A stretch of 64,000 nt of DNA from JAZKFT01 sp963845495 (GCA_963845495.1 CAWJTH010000135.1:1-64000); one strand, 5' to 3'; shown: positions 28,359 through 37,974, numbered from the stretch's first letter. Notes: a model not told the origin generated them from the letters alone. Translations and numbers: made by a program.

Positions 28359-31300
28359 TTCCGGCATTAACGAAACAGATTTAAATGATGCCTTTTGTTG
28401 CAACCAAGCGTATACCAACGGTACAAAATACAGTGCAGCAAACGTAGATGCAATCAAACCGCCAATTACTGCACGGCCAAGCGGTGCAGATTGGTCGCCG
28501 GCTTCGCCCATGCCGCTAGCCATCGGGATCATCCCTGCAATCATCGCCAAACTAGTCATTAAAATGGGGCGTAAACGGATGCTTGCCGCAACGCTCGCCG
28601 CTTTAAACGGATCTTTGTATTCCAACCGCAAAGCCTCTGCATTGGTCACGATCAACAAAGCGTTGGCAACCGAGACACCAACGGACATAATGATACCCAT
28701 ATATGATTGTAAATTCAACGTTGAGCCCGTTGCCAACAACAAAAGCATGGCACCCAACAACACTGCAGGTATGGTTGATAAAACCGTAACAGCTAATTTA
28801 AACGATTGATAACTAGCCGCTAGCAATAATAAAATTACAACGATGGCCGCCAACAAACCGTTTTGCAAAGAATCCAACGTCTCCGTCAATAAACTCGACA
28901 TGCCTTTTACATCTACCACTAAACCGGTTGGCGGCGTGCCAACTTCTTTCACCGCTTTTTGCACGGCGGATGTAGCGGAACCCAAATCTTTTTTGTTGAT
29001 GTTGGCACTAACCGTTACAAACCTGCGTGGGCCGCTGCGGTCGTATTCGCCCGGCAAACTGTCTAGCGAAAGTGAAGCAACATCGCCTAAAAGTGGTCGC
29101 GGTTGGCCTTTTACCAAAGGTGTTGCCTGCAATTCTTCCACCGAATTCATTAAATATTCCGGCACCTGTACTTGCGTTTGGTAAGTGTACGAAGTCCGCT
29201 CATCCAACCAAAAGTTTTTGTTGGTATAACGGCTTGAAGATGTAGTGGCAGTAATGCTTCTGGCCACGTCGTTCAACGCCAAACCCATTTGCGAAAGCTT
29301 CTGCCTGTCTACATTTATATTAATGGTTGGGAAATGCAAGGGTTGCGCAATTTGCACATCCCGCAAAAACGGAATGGCTTTCATTTTATCCAGCAGCTTC
29401 GCTGAATAATTTTCGATGTCTTCCATGTTTTTTCCTGCCACCCTTACCTCAATCGGCGTGGAAGCACCTTGTGCCATAATCTTTTCGGTTAGTTCAATCG
29501 GCTCAAAAGAAATCTTTAAATTGGGATAAACTTTTGCAATGTTTGCTCGCAAGTCTTCTTTCAGTCCTTCAATTTTTACCTTATAATTTTCGCTTAAATT
29601 AATTTGGATAACGGCTTCGTGCGTGCCGCTGTTGAAGATGTACAAATTGCTGGTACCAAAATTGCTGGGTACCAAGCCCACAAAAGCTGAACTGATATCA
29701 ACATGGCCTTTTACGGTGGAATCAATAATATCCAACACGCCCTTTGTCGCAGCTTCGGTTACTTCCAGCCTTGTTCCATCTGGTTCGCGGATGCGTAATT
29801 GCAATTGGCCATTATTGGTTTTGGGCAATAAATCTTTGCCGATTATTACAAAACAAAGCCCCGCCAATCCAAAAGCAACAATCAAATAAACAATTACAAT
29901 CGGCTTTCTTCTTGGCATCCATCGGGTCAGTTTTTTGGCCAAGCTAACTTTTAACCGTTGAAAGAAGTTATTTTCTTCAGGATGCGACTTGTCTTGCTCA
30001 TTGTGTTTTTCAATTTGTTGTTCTTCCACTTTATCCAAATCCTGCCCCGCGTGTGCATGAGGTTTTCCATGATGATATTGGAATTTTGATGCATCCAATA
30101 TCCAGTTGGAAATAACTGGCACCAAGGTTTGCGCAGCCACAAACGAAACAATCATGGCAAAAGCAATGGATAATGAAAGTGGCAAAAACATGGCTTTGGG
30201 TACGCCGCTCATAATAAACGCCGGCGCAAAAACCGCCAAAATGCACAGCAAAATAAGCAACAACGGAAAGGAAATTTCTGAACAGGCATCTAAAATAGCT
30301 TGGCGTTTTTCCTTACCCATTTCCAAATGCTGGTGGATGTTTTCGATGGTTACCGTTGCCTGATCCACCAAAATGCCGATTGCCAGCGAAAGACCGCTAA
30401 GCGTCATAATGTTGATGGTTTGCCCGGCCAGTTTTAAAAAGAAAACGGCACTTAATACACCAACTGGAATGGTGATGATCACCACTAAACTGCTGCGCCA
30501 ATCTTTTAAAAACAATAACACCATCAAACCCGTAAGAATCGCTCCCAGTATGCCTTCCGTCATTAAGCTTTTGGCTGAATTCATTACAAAAACCGACTGG
30601 TCGAATTCATAACTGATTTTTACATCATCGGGCAACAAACTTTGCATTTCGCCTAATTTGCTACGAAGATTTTGCACCACATCCCAAGTAGAAGCATCGG
30701 CTGTTTTTACAATTGGAATGTAAACCGAACGCTTTCCATTCACCAAAGCATAATCCACCGTAACGTCGGCACCATCTGTAACTTTGGCCACATCGCTAAT
30801 GTAAACCGAGCTGGCTCCATTGCTTTTGATAGGGATATTATCGAATTGCGATACTTTTTCTTCCAGAGAATTAACAGAAGTAACATACATCGTGCTATCA
30901 ACCCGCAAATTACCCGAAGGCGTGGTGGCATTGTTTTTAGCAATGGCATCCACAACTTCATCGGCCGACAAATTATAAGCATTTAGTTTTTGTGGGTCAA
31001 CGTTTATCAAAACTGTTCTTGCATTTGAACCAAAAGCCGGAGCGGCCGAAAGCCCAGGAACGGTTGCAAACAAAGGGCGGATGCGGGTGGAGGCCAAATC
31101 AAACATTTGGTCGAGCGATTTGGTTTTGCTGCTAAACACCAGTTCGCCAACCGGTAAACTTGAAGCATCGAAACGAACCACTTGCGGCGGCAAAGAACCG
31201 GTTGGGAAAAAGGCCAAAGTCCGGTTGCTTTGCAATGCTACCTGGGCCGTTGCTTCGGCCATGTCGGTGCCTTCGTAAAAGCTTAATTTTAATAAAGTAA

Positions 31301-31556
31301 GCCCTTGGATGTTTTTACTTTCGATGCTTTTGATACCGTTTACATACAAAAACTGATCTTGCATACGGGTGCTAAAAAAGCCCTCCATTTGTTTGGCGCT
31401 CATGCCGCCGTATTGTTCAATCACATAAATGGTAGGCGAATTTAATTTAGGGAAAATGTCAATCGGGATTGTTCGCAAGGCCATTACAGCGAAAAGCATC
31501 AGGCCAATAAACAAAACCAATATGGCTATCGGCTTTTTTAAAGCGGTTTGTACCAT
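28350..31556 (-). CDS. RND efflux permease with altered proton-relay residues and His-rich loop
   Basis: This 1068-aa inner-membrane pump has the usual two repeats of six helices and two large periplasmic loops. In TM4 the AcrB proton-relay pair Asp407-Asp408 is Asp398-Gln399 (AIGILVDQATVTIEN). In TM10 the AcrB Lys940 position is Ala (GVSVANALLIV). Between TM6 and TM7 there is a cytoplasmic insert of about 35 residues with six His (YHHGKPHAHAGQ, then EKHNEQDKSHP). It lies in a complete tripartite operon. The small upstream LRGPP protein is reminiscent of those beside heavy-metal RND systems, but the substrate cannot be told. Family is certain; coupling chemistry is not. Confidence 0.92.
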   Translation of the reverse strand: MVQTALKKPIAILVLFIGLMLFAVMALRTIPIDIFPKLNSPTIYVIEQYGGMSAKQMEGFFSTRMQDQFLYVNGIKSIESKNIQGLTLLKLSFYEGTDMAEATAQVALQSNRTLAFFPTGSLPPQVVRFDASSLPVGELVFSSKTKSLDQMFDLASTRIRPLFATVPGLSAAPAFGSNARTVLINVDPQKLNAYNLSADEVVDAIAKNNATTPSGNLRVDSTMYVTSVNSLEEKVSQFDNIPIKSNGASSVYISDVAKVTDGADVTVDYALVNGKRSVYIPIVKTADASTWDVVQNLRSKLGEMQSLLPDDVKISYEFDQSVFVMNSAKSLMTEGILGAILTGLMVLLFLKDWRSSLVVIITIPVGVLSAVFFLKLAGQTINIMTLSGLSLAIGILVDQATVTIENIHQHLEMGKEKRQAILDACSEISFPLLLILLCILAVFAPAFIMSGVPKAMFLPLSLSIAFAMIVSFVAAQTLVPVISNWILDASKFQYHHGKPHAHAGQDLDKVEEQQIEKHNEQDKSHPEENNFFQRLKVSLAKKLTRWMPRRKPIVIVYLIVAFGLAGLCFVIIGKDLLPKTNNGQLQLRIREPDGTRLEVTEAATKGVLDIIDSTVKGHVDISSAFVGLVPSNFGTSNLYIFNSGTHEAVIQINLSENYKVKIEGLKEDLRANIAKVYPNLKISFEPIELTEKIMAQGASTPIEVRVAGKNMEDIENYSAKLLDKMKAIPFLRDVQIAQPLHFPTININVDRQKLSQMGLALNDVARSITATTSSSRYTNKNFWLDERTSYTYQTQVQVPEYLMNSVEELQATPLVKGQPRPLLGDVASLSLDSLPGEYDRSGPRRFVTVSANINKKDLGSATSAVQKAVKEVGTPPTGLVVDVKGMSSLLTETLDSLQNGLLAAIVVILLLLAASYQSFKLAVTVLSTIPAVLLGAMLLLLATGSTLNLQSYMGIIMSVGVSVANALLIVTNAEALRLEYKDPFKAASVAASIRLRPILMTSLAMIAGMIPMASGMGEAGDQSAPLGRAVIGGLIASTFAALYFVPLVYAWLQQKASFKSVSLMPEKL

Positions 31557-31563
31557 GGTAAAA

Positions 31564-31619
31564 AGTTATAAGTTTTAAGTTATGAGTTATGAGTTCCGAG
31601 TGGAGAGTTTCGAGTTGCG
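31564..31619. repeat. Exact 8-unit 7-bp array upstream of the pump gene
   Basis: Eight heptamers without a slip: agttata, agtttta, agttatg, agttatg, agttccg, agtggag, agtttcg, agttgcg. Only the AGT start is fully conserved. Confidence 0.9.
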
Positions 31620-31668
31620 ATGCAATTTTTCTACTACTAAGAATGACTTGAAACTCGGCACTCGCCAA

Positions 31669-33069
31669 CTATCGGACAAGTTGAATAAATTGATCTAAAT
31701 GGCCTGTTGCTGCGGCTTTATCGATGGAGGAAACCAGCAAGCTGTTGAGCGTTTCGATATAATCAACCTGCGAACGGTACAACACAAAAGAAGCATTTGT
31801 CAGGTCGATCAAGTTGATGGTGCCAGCTCTGTATTGTGCCACTTTTTGTTGAAAAACCGCTTGTGCCGCCGTTTGCTGGATGGGGATTTCACTCAAGTTT
31901 TGCAGTGCCGTAGTTATGGATTCATCGGCTTGCCGGTTCAAATTTTCCAATGACATCTTTTCCATGGAAATTTCATCATCGGCAGCCAAGGTGTTGAAAC
32001 GAGCTACTGCCAACCTGTCTTTTTTATGGATTGGATTAAACAAATCGTACACAAATGAAACACCCGCTGCATAGTTGAAACGTTGATAACCCAAGCCGGT
32101 TTCCAGCGATTTATAATTGTTGTTATAATCAATGCCAGAGCCTCGGGCCCAAACATCGGCAGCTAATAATAGTTTGGGTTGAAAGCTTTTCTTTACCACC
32201 AACTCATTGGTTTCGTACAATTTTTTACGCTGTGCGAAATAATCCAGCAAAGGGTTAGCGGAAGAATCCATAAACATGCCAGCGGTTTGCTGTACCAATT
32301 GTTGCATAGCCGTAGCTGCCGTATCGACCATTATTGAACTGGTTGGCAGGCCCGACCAATATGACAATTGCTGCTTGGCTTGGGTAATTTTGCCCAAAGT
32401 TTGATTATAGTTAATGCGGGTTTTCGATAATTCCGCCAAAGCCAACGAAGTGTCGGAACCCGGCTTAATACCTGCCAAAGAAATAGCTTGGATGACGGTG
32501 TAAATGCTATCGTACCGATTGATATTTTGTTTATCTGCGCCCAACTGATATTCTTGCCGCAGCAATTCAAAATAGGTTTTAGCGATATTCCATTGAACCA
32601 AATAAGCTTCTCTTGCTAAATCGCCTTGTGCCACGCCAACGTAACTATCGGCTTGTTTTAGCTGTGCATCTTTTAACCCAAAACTTGATAATTGATATTC
32701 GCCGTAGGCGGAAACCACATTGCCAAAAGTCGGTTGCATAGTGTTGTAATCCCGCCTTCCGCCACTTACCGAAGGCATTATCAAAATCGGCAAAAAAGCG
32801 CCCGAAACAGAATTATCGGTGGCTACATTAACCTCGTCGCCAACATTTGTTTTGGGGAGATAACCATGTTTTACATCCGTTATATTGGCTCTTGCCCCGT
32901 TTAATAAATCTTGTTTTTGTTGCAAGCTGGGCAGATGTTGTTTGGCGGCTGTTATTAAATTTTGTAACGAAGAAAATTGTTGTTGCTGCGAATATGCGGT
33001 ACCAGCCACAAGCTGCGCAAGGCAAAATACCAAGGCAACGGCTACCGCCTTCTTTCTACGGAAAGACAT
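31669..33069 (-). CDS. TolC-family outer-membrane efflux channel
   Basis: This 466-aa precursor has a signal (RRKKAVAVALVFCLAQLVAGTAYS). The mature part shows the helical outer-membrane efflux protein repeat: long amphipathic helices, e.g. LREAYLVQWNIAKTYFELLRQEYQL, alternating with short strand segments. It is the first gene of the efflux operon, 112 bp before the RND pump. Its length fits TolC/OprM-like channels. The 363-bp upstream region (33070-33432) holds no gene and a stem-loop at 33185-33243. Confidence 0.92.
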   Translation of the reverse strand: MSFRRKKAVAVALVFCLAQLVAGTAYSQQQQFSSLQNLITAAKQHLPSLQQKQDLLNGARANITDVKHGYLPKTNVGDEVNVATDNSVSGAFLPILIMPSVSGGRRDYNTMQPTFGNVVSAYGEYQLSSFGLKDAQLKQADSYVGVAQGDLAREAYLVQWNIAKTYFELLRQEYQLGADKQNINRYDSIYTVIQAISLAGIKPGSDTSLALAELSKTRINYNQTLGKITQAKQQLSYWSGLPTSSIMVDTAATAMQQLVQQTAGMFMDSSANPLLDYFAQRKKLYETNELVVKKSFQPKLLLAADVWARGSGIDYNNNYKSLETGLGYQRFNYAAGVSFVYDLFNPIHKKDRLAVARFNTLAADDEISMEKMSLENLNRQADESITTALQNLSEIPIQQTAAQAVFQQKVAQYRAGTINLIDLTNASFVLYRSQVDYIETLNSLLVSSIDKAAATGHLDQFIQLVR

Positions 33070-33184
33070 AGTTGTCTAATTAAAAATGAAGATAAATGCC
33101 CGTTGGGCAACATGTTTAAATGATAGGTAGGAGTCGTTTAGACTGTAATTACTTTAGCAATGCAAAATTTTGTAAGAAGGATTT

Positions 33185-33243
33185 TTGCCGGAAAGGCGGA
33201 GAAACGGTAAGTCACTTTATCGGCTTACCATATTTCCCGGCAA
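33185..33243. ncRNA. Two-tier stem-loop of unknown role
   Basis: Outer arms TTGCCGGAAA (33185-33194) and TTTCCCGGCAA (33233-33243), and inner arms GGTAAG (33206-33211) and CTTACC (33224-33229). No T-run follows on either strand, so it is not a standard terminator. It lies between the small LRGPP gene and the TolC gene and could be a processing or regulatory structure in their mRNA. I match it to no known riboswitch. Confidence 0.35.
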
Positions 33244-33433
33244 GTTATTGCTTTGCAATCTGGTTGTGTAGATTACAGTAAACGCTTGAACTGCCTAATA
33301 ATTTTAACTCTAATGTGTTGGTCATCAATAGATAAGGCCGAAGACTTATTTGGCGCTAACAAATGAAATTGTATAGGAAGGAAGTATATGCCACAATAAA
33401 TTGCAGCAAACCCTTACACTCTACATCAACACA

Positions 33434-33817
33434 TTAGACATTGGCTGGCGGACCCCGCAATAAATAAGTAGAAAGGAAAACATTGTTGCCAAAGCAAGTA
33501 GCGTGCAAATATTGCTTTGCTACGGCCGGGTAAATAGTAGGCTGATATTCGAAGAAATCAAGAATGGCAATCGGCCCTTCGGGATGGTACCTTTTGTTTA
33601 ACCTGTTGTGTTTTACAAAAGATGCATCTTGCTGAATTACCGTGCTTTTTGCACACAATTGAAGATTTGTATGCTGAACTTTTATTGTATTGTCAATAAA
33701 ATCAACCGAAGAAGCAGATTGATATTGGAAATGTAACTGTACGGTAAAGAATAAAAAATATACCAATGAAAGCAACACCTTGTTGGTTGACTTTGATATG
33801 GTGGATTTTTTACTCAT
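33434..33817 (-). CDS. Small membrane-anchored protein ending in LRGPP
   Basis: This 127-aa protein has a hydrophobic segment at about 14-30 (VLLSLVYFLFFTVQL) that could be a signal anchor. The rest is soluble with scattered His and Cys, and the C-terminus is STYLLRGPPANV. From memory, short Bacteroidota proteins with a terminal LLRGPP are often found just before RND/TolC heavy-metal efflux genes; here the TolC gene follows at 365 bp on the same strand. I infer a link to metal or efflux function but can show no catalytic motif. It could be a leaderless regulatory or periplasmic metal-binding protein. Confidence 0.6.
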   Translation of the reverse strand: MSKKSTISKSTNKVLLSLVYFLFFTVQLHFQYQSASSVDFIDNTIKVQHTNLQLCAKSTVIQQDASFVKHNRLNKRYHPEGPIAILDFFEYQPTIYPAVAKQYLHATCFGNNVFLSTYLLRGPPANV

Positions 33818-33930
33818 TGTTTTATGGCACTTCTAATTTCAAGAACATGCAAATCTAGGTAAAGATTTTTTAGTGTTTTCTTAATTCTGACAACGCTAAT
33901 CAATTTTATAAATCTGAAACGAATCAGCTA

Positions 33931-34911
33931 CTATAGTTTCAATAATTTATCAGCATTTCTATGGGCTAATTTTTGCATGTCCGTTTCATTTAAATTCAAA
34001 TTGTCTAGAAATTGTCTACCCATTTGATTTTTTGCAAAAGGATAATCAATAGAAAACAAAATTTTATCGATCCCAAAAGTGTTTAAAGCAGCAATAAATG
34101 GCGGTTCGGTAAATATGCCACTGGTTGTAATATAAACTTGATCGAGCAAAGTTTGGGAGACGGACCGTTGATTTGCACCGGTTTTTTCAGGTTGAAATAT
34201 GGTGTTGCAGCGAGCCATCATCATGGGCAACATTTCACCCATGTGGCCGATAATGATTTTTAGGCTGGGAAATTTATCAAATGTGCCAGCAATAATCATC
34301 CGCAAAATATGAATGGCGGTTTCTGAATGCCAACCCCAGCCTGCAACCGATAGAACATCGCCGGCAGATCTTGGCAAGCCGCTGTAATAAGCATCATAAA
34401 CGGTTTTGGGCGGCAAACCGGGATGTAAATAAATAGGCACATCTAGTTCTTGGGCTTTGGCTAAAATAGGTGCAAATTTTTCGTTGTCTAAAAATTCGTT
34501 GTTGGTCAATCCGTTTATCAAAGCACCTTTAAACTGCAATTTGTTAACCGTTCTTTCCAATTCATCAGCAGCGGCTTCTGGCACAACCATCGGTAAATGC
34601 GCAAAAGCAGCAAACCGATCAGGATAACCTTTTATTTTTCCTGAGATTGTATCGTTGTATTCCTTCGCAAAAGCAGGAGCTTCATCCGCATCAAGCAAAT
34701 CGGCACCTATACCCACCACAGACAAAACTTGCACGGTTACGCCGTTTTCATCCATCGATTTTAGCCGTTCTGTTTCAATATCTGCCAACTTTTCGCCCAC
34801 TTCTTTCATGGAAGGCGGCTGGTGTTTTCCGCTTCTATTCAATTTTTCTTGCGGAATTTGTTTTGTTATTTCTGGAAAACTTACATGCTCTTCTAAGGCT
34901 ACAATACGCAT
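33931..34911 (-). CDS. Amidohydrolase-2 family metal-dependent hydrolase/decarboxylase
   Basis: This 326-aa TIM-barrel enzyme belongs to the ACMSD/gamma-resorcylate decarboxylase family. Metal-ligand motifs: ALEEHVSF (residues 5-12, with the EEH variant of HxH typical of the resorcylate branch), YLHPGLPP, IIGHMGE and FSIDYPF. In that branch the enzymes decarboxylate hydroxybenzoates or related aromatics using Zn or Mn. The N-terminal Glu-His rather than His-x-His favours decarboxylase over hydrolase. It is monocistronic and faces nothing aromatic-related in the window, so the substrate stays open. Confidence 0.9.
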   Translation of the reverse strand: MRIVALEEHVSFPEITKQIPQEKLNRSGKHQPPSMKEVGEKLADIETERLKSMDENGVTVQVLSVVGIGADLLDADEAPAFAKEYNDTISGKIKGYPDRFAAFAHLPMVVPEAAADELERTVNKLQFKGALINGLTNNEFLDNEKFAPILAKAQELDVPIYLHPGLPPKTVYDAYYSGLPRSAGDVLSVAGWGWHSETAIHILRMIIAGTFDKFPSLKIIIGHMGEMLPMMMARCNTIFQPEKTGANQRSVSQTLLDQVYITTSGIFTEPPFIAALNTFGIDKILFSIDYPFAKNQMGRQFLDNLNLNETDMQKLAHRNADKLLKL

Positions 34912-34969
34912 ACAATAATTTTATACTGACTTTCTTTTACCGATGAAAAAATATGTGCCAGTAAAAAAA

Positions 34970-35656
34970 TTAACGGGTTTTTGCTATCAAAGCGAATAAA
35001 TCCCACAAAAAATGGCAGATAATCAACACTTTAATATTTCTGTACTTGTAATAGTAAATACCGAATAGCAGCCCTAAATAAAATGGCCCAAGCACTTGCA
35101 TCAATGTTCCATAACTAATATGCATTAATCCAAAAAATAGGGCTGAGAGAAAAATTGGTAGGTAAGCTTGCTTAAAAAATAATTGTAGTCTTGGAATAAG
35201 ATATCCCCTAAAAATCAGTTCTTCGGTAATGCCTGCGGTAAGTGCAGAAAATACCATTAAAAACTTGTTCCGCTTAAAAATCAATACCATTGTTTCTAAG
35301 CGTTTGCTGTGGTTATTTACTGAAATGCCGGCCAGTTTAAAAACAACTGCTATTAAAAAAAAACCGATTGCAACCGCTGTCAATATAACAATTATGGAAA
35401 GCATGTAATATTTTACGGAATAAGTTCGGTCTTTCCACAATAAAAGCGGTTGTTGCTCTATCTTAAAAGAATAAAAGCAAAGCACCGCGAAAGAAAGCCA
35501 TAGCGCTAACCGCGATAACAACAGCAAATTGTCTACAGATAATTGAGTAGTTGTTAATAGATTTTGAATGATCCCTAAAATACCATAGGAAAACAAAGCG
35601 ATGAGGATACCTACAATAATAGTTCGGTTATTAGCAGATTGTTGAACGAAGGGCAT
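34970..35656 (-). CDS. CPBP-family intramembrane metalloprotease
   Basis: This 228-aa polytopic membrane protein belongs to the Abi/CAAX-protease family. The three signature motifs are present: EELIFRG (Glu-Glu..Arg), FGLMHISYG and HFLWDL. It has about six to eight helices. Relatives process membrane proteins or give bacteriocin immunity; in Bacteroidota the role is unknown. It starts at the Met at 35656; a 7-bp array and the S53 terminator lie upstream. No bacteriocin genes are near. Confidence 0.9.
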   Translation of the reverse strand: MPFVQQSANNRTIIVGILIALFSYGILGIIQNLLTTTQLSVDNLLLLSRLALWLSFAVLCFYSFKIEQQPLLLWKDRTYSVKYYMLSIIVILTAVAIGFFLIAVVFKLAGISVNNHSKRLETMVLIFKRNKFLMVFSALTAGITEELIFRGYLIPRLQLFFKQAYLPIFLSALFFGLMHISYGTLMQVLGPFYLGLLFGIYYYKYRNIKVLIICHFLWDLFALIAKTR

Positions 35657-35756
35657 ATTTGATTTGGTAGTTGGTGGTTAAAAATAAGCAGATTTATCAA
35701 AACTTACTTTACAATAATTTGGGTAGCAAGGCACTTAAAATTTCGTAAAGACAAAC

Positions 35757-35821
35757 CACTGACCACTGACCACTGACCACTGACCACTGACCACTGACCA
35801 CCGACCACTGACCACCGACCA
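35757..35821. repeat. 7-bp array (CCACTGA), nine copies
   Basis: CCACTGA repeated with two CGACCAC substitutions near the end. It lies between the CPBP protease start and the S53 peptidase terminator. Confidence 0.92.
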
Positions 35822-35822
35822 C

Positions 35823-35857
35823 AAAAAAAGCCACACTCCATCAAAGGAGTGCAGCTT
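35823..35857 (-). terminator. Intrinsic terminator of the S53 peptidase gene
   Basis: On the minus strand, AAGCTGCACTCC and GGAGTGTGGCTT form a 12-bp stem (two wobble pairs) with a TTTGAT loop, followed by TTTTT. It is 24 bases after the peptidase stop. Confidence 0.85.
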
Positions 35858-35881
35858 CCCATCACACCCAAAACCCACACA

Positions 35882-37441
35882 CTATAGTTTACTCAGCACA
35901 CCCCAACCGGTGCATGCATCCCAGCCCTTGCCGGCTTTATAGCCTTTTTTTGTGCTGGTAGTAATATTATCGCCAGTCGTAATATCCCTGCAACCGCTTT
36001 GGTCAGCATATATTTTAGGATTGATAAAACCTGCAGGTTTTCCATTTTTTTCATTTACCAATGCAATAAAGCCAGCCATTAACGGAGCAACGGCACTTGT
36101 GCCGCCAATTACCATATTTTGGCCGTCAACACGAACTTTATAACCACTTTCCGGATCAGCGTCACCAGCAACATCTGGCACACCGCGACCTTTAAATTTT
36201 GTATCGATTGACACAGGAACCTTAGCGTTTTTTTGATAATCCGGCAACGGGAAAACATCGCTTACACCACCGCCGGTTGCTGAATCATTCGATTCATGCC
36301 AAACCGTTTCGCTAGAAACTTTAGTTCCATTTACCGCCAATTTGGTTCCACCGCAAGCCAATACATAAGGGCTGCTAGCCGGAAAATCGACATGTACTTT
36401 TCCATCTCCAACGCTATCATCGCTACCACTATCGCCAGCAGCAACTGTAATTGTTACGCCCAAAACGGAGGCCGCTTTAAACGCTTCGTTAAAGCTATTG
36501 AGCGATTGCGCAGTCCAGTTTTTTTCAGCCGCACCCCAACTTATGCTTATAACAGACGGTTTATTTGTATTATCGTGAACCGCGGTAGTAATAGCGTCCA
36601 GAAAACCTTTATCGGTGTTTGGAGCAAAATAAACAACGATTTTAGCACCTGGCGCTACAGCACCCGCCACTTCAATATCCAACATTACTTCACCATCAGC
36701 ACCGTTTGCGGTAGTAGGTTTGTTTTGTGCGCCATCAACAGAAACTGCTTTTACCGAAGGTGTGGCGATGCCCAAAGTAGAAAAATAAGAAGTAAGGTCG
36801 GCATTTCGGAACCCGCCGCCCAATTCAATAATACCGATGCATTGGTTTTTGCCGGTTACGCCGGTTGGAAACCCATATGTTTTAGCAATGTCATTAGGAT
36901 AAAAACTGCTGGCTGCCGCATGTGCCACAATTGTGCCATGCGGCCCTTCGCCATTTGCTATTTTAAAATGGGCTTTAGCTTTTGGCCTATCGTCCAATCC
37001 AAAAACACCTTCCACAACGCCTTCTAGTTCTGCGGGGATACTAATATCGCCCATGCGGCCGCGGAATGTGCAACCATCACTGTCTTTATAATCGGTTAAA
37101 TGCACTTGAAATGCTTTCTCCAAATCAGCAATCCTTCCTTTTACAATTACACTTCTGCGGGCTTTATTGCTTTCCACCACAGAAAGATGGTGTTCAGAAG
37201 CAAAGTTTTCAACGGTGTCCATGTCCTCATCAGAAGAGCCGAATTCTTTGTCGTATTGCTCACGACTCATGATTTTTCCTTCTCCCACAGCTGCGTCCAA
37301 ACTTTTTTTGCGGCGAACTCGGATCGTTACTTCGGCTGAGTCGTGTGGGTTCAAAGTATCCAACTTTGTGGCTTTGGGTGCCAACTTTGTACTACCGGGG
37401 AGCTTTACATAAGTTCCAGCGGTGTGCTTTTCTTTTTTCAT
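35882..37441 (-). CDS. S53 family peptidase (sedolisin/kumamolisin-like)
   Basis: This 519-aa acid-acting serine-carboxyl peptidase has an N-terminal pro-kumamolisin domain (about 10-155) and a catalytic domain. The catalytic triad and oxyanion residues are in place: Glu251 and Asp255 (ADGEVMLDIEVAG), Asp337 (AAGDSG) and Ser449 (GGTSAVAP). Spacing matches kumamolisin. Unusually for a secreted protease family there is no N-terminal signal; the start MKKEKHTAG is hydrophilic. It may be exported by another route or act inside the cell. The 315-bp stretch upstream is AT-rich without a gene. Confidence 0.93.
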   Translation of the reverse strand: MKKEKHTAGTYVKLPGSTKLAPKATKLDTLNPHDSAEVTIRVRRKKSLDAAVGEGKIMSREQYDKEFGSSDEDMDTVENFASEHHLSVVESNKARRSVIVKGRIADLEKAFQVHLTDYKDSDGCTFRGRMGDISIPAELEGVVEGVFGLDDRPKAKAHFKIANGEGPHGTIVAHAAASSFYPNDIAKTYGFPTGVTGKNQCIGIIELGGGFRNADLTSYFSTLGIATPSVKAVSVDGAQNKPTTANGADGEVMLDIEVAGAVAPGAKIVVYFAPNTDKGFLDAITTAVHDNTNKPSVISISWGAAEKNWTAQSLNSFNEAFKAASVLGVTITVAAGDSGSDDSVGDGKVHVDFPASSPYVLACGGTKLAVNGTKVSSETVWHESNDSATGGGVSDVFPLPDYQKNAKVPVSIDTKFKGRGVPDVAGDADPESGYKVRVDGQNMVIGGTSAVAPLMAGFIALVNEKNGKPAGFINPKIYADQSGCRDITTGDNITTSTKKGYKAGKGWDACTGWGVLSKL

Positions 37442-37758
37442 TTTTTAAATTTTATTTTTAGTAAAACTGATACCAAACTAAACAGAATAAATCAATATTA
37501 AAAGCTTTTAAAAAGAAATATTTTTATAAAAAATTCAACTCCACGAATCTGCCGTTATCCTTAACCGAATAATATAAATGCTCCATGGCATAAATTTTTT
37601 TTTGACGCCTTTTTATATGGTTAGAATCGTTTTTTGCTTTTTAGCAATAAAAATTGGTTTCTTTTTGGAACAAGTGTAATTTTATTTATCTAATATTTTT
37701 AGACAAAAATACTAAATTATTTGGTATTAGTATTTTGTAAACATCTTTTTTCGGTTGT

Positions 37759-37901
37759 ATCTTGGTTTGAAGTTTGAGCATTAAAAAATTCAGTGTTTCT
37801 GTGCCTCAGTGGCAAACATCTGCCACTGAGGCACAGAAACACTGAATTGAGATATTGCTAATCGTTGCTTTCCGGTCAAGCATTAAATTTCAAACTGAGA
37901 C
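37759..37901. mobile_element. MITE-like 143-bp element, copy 2
   Basis: Nearly the same order and sequence as 24133-24285: gtttgaagtttgagc at the left, the cagtgtttctgtgcctcag palindrome at 37791-37844, then the ccggtcaag block and aaatttcaaactgagac at the right. No coding capacity. Confidence 0.82.
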
Positions 37902-37937
37902 GCTATCATTTTTTGAGATTAGGTTAGGCGCAAAAAA

Positions 37938-37974
37938 ATAACCCACAGCTTTTAAACCGTGGGTTATTTTTTTT
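37938..37974 (-). terminator. Intrinsic terminator, probably of nrdA
   Basis: ATAACCCAC and GTGGGTTAT form a 9-bp stem with T-runs on both sides, so it can work in either direction. It lies 41 bases after the nrdA stop on the minus strand. Confidence 0.8.
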
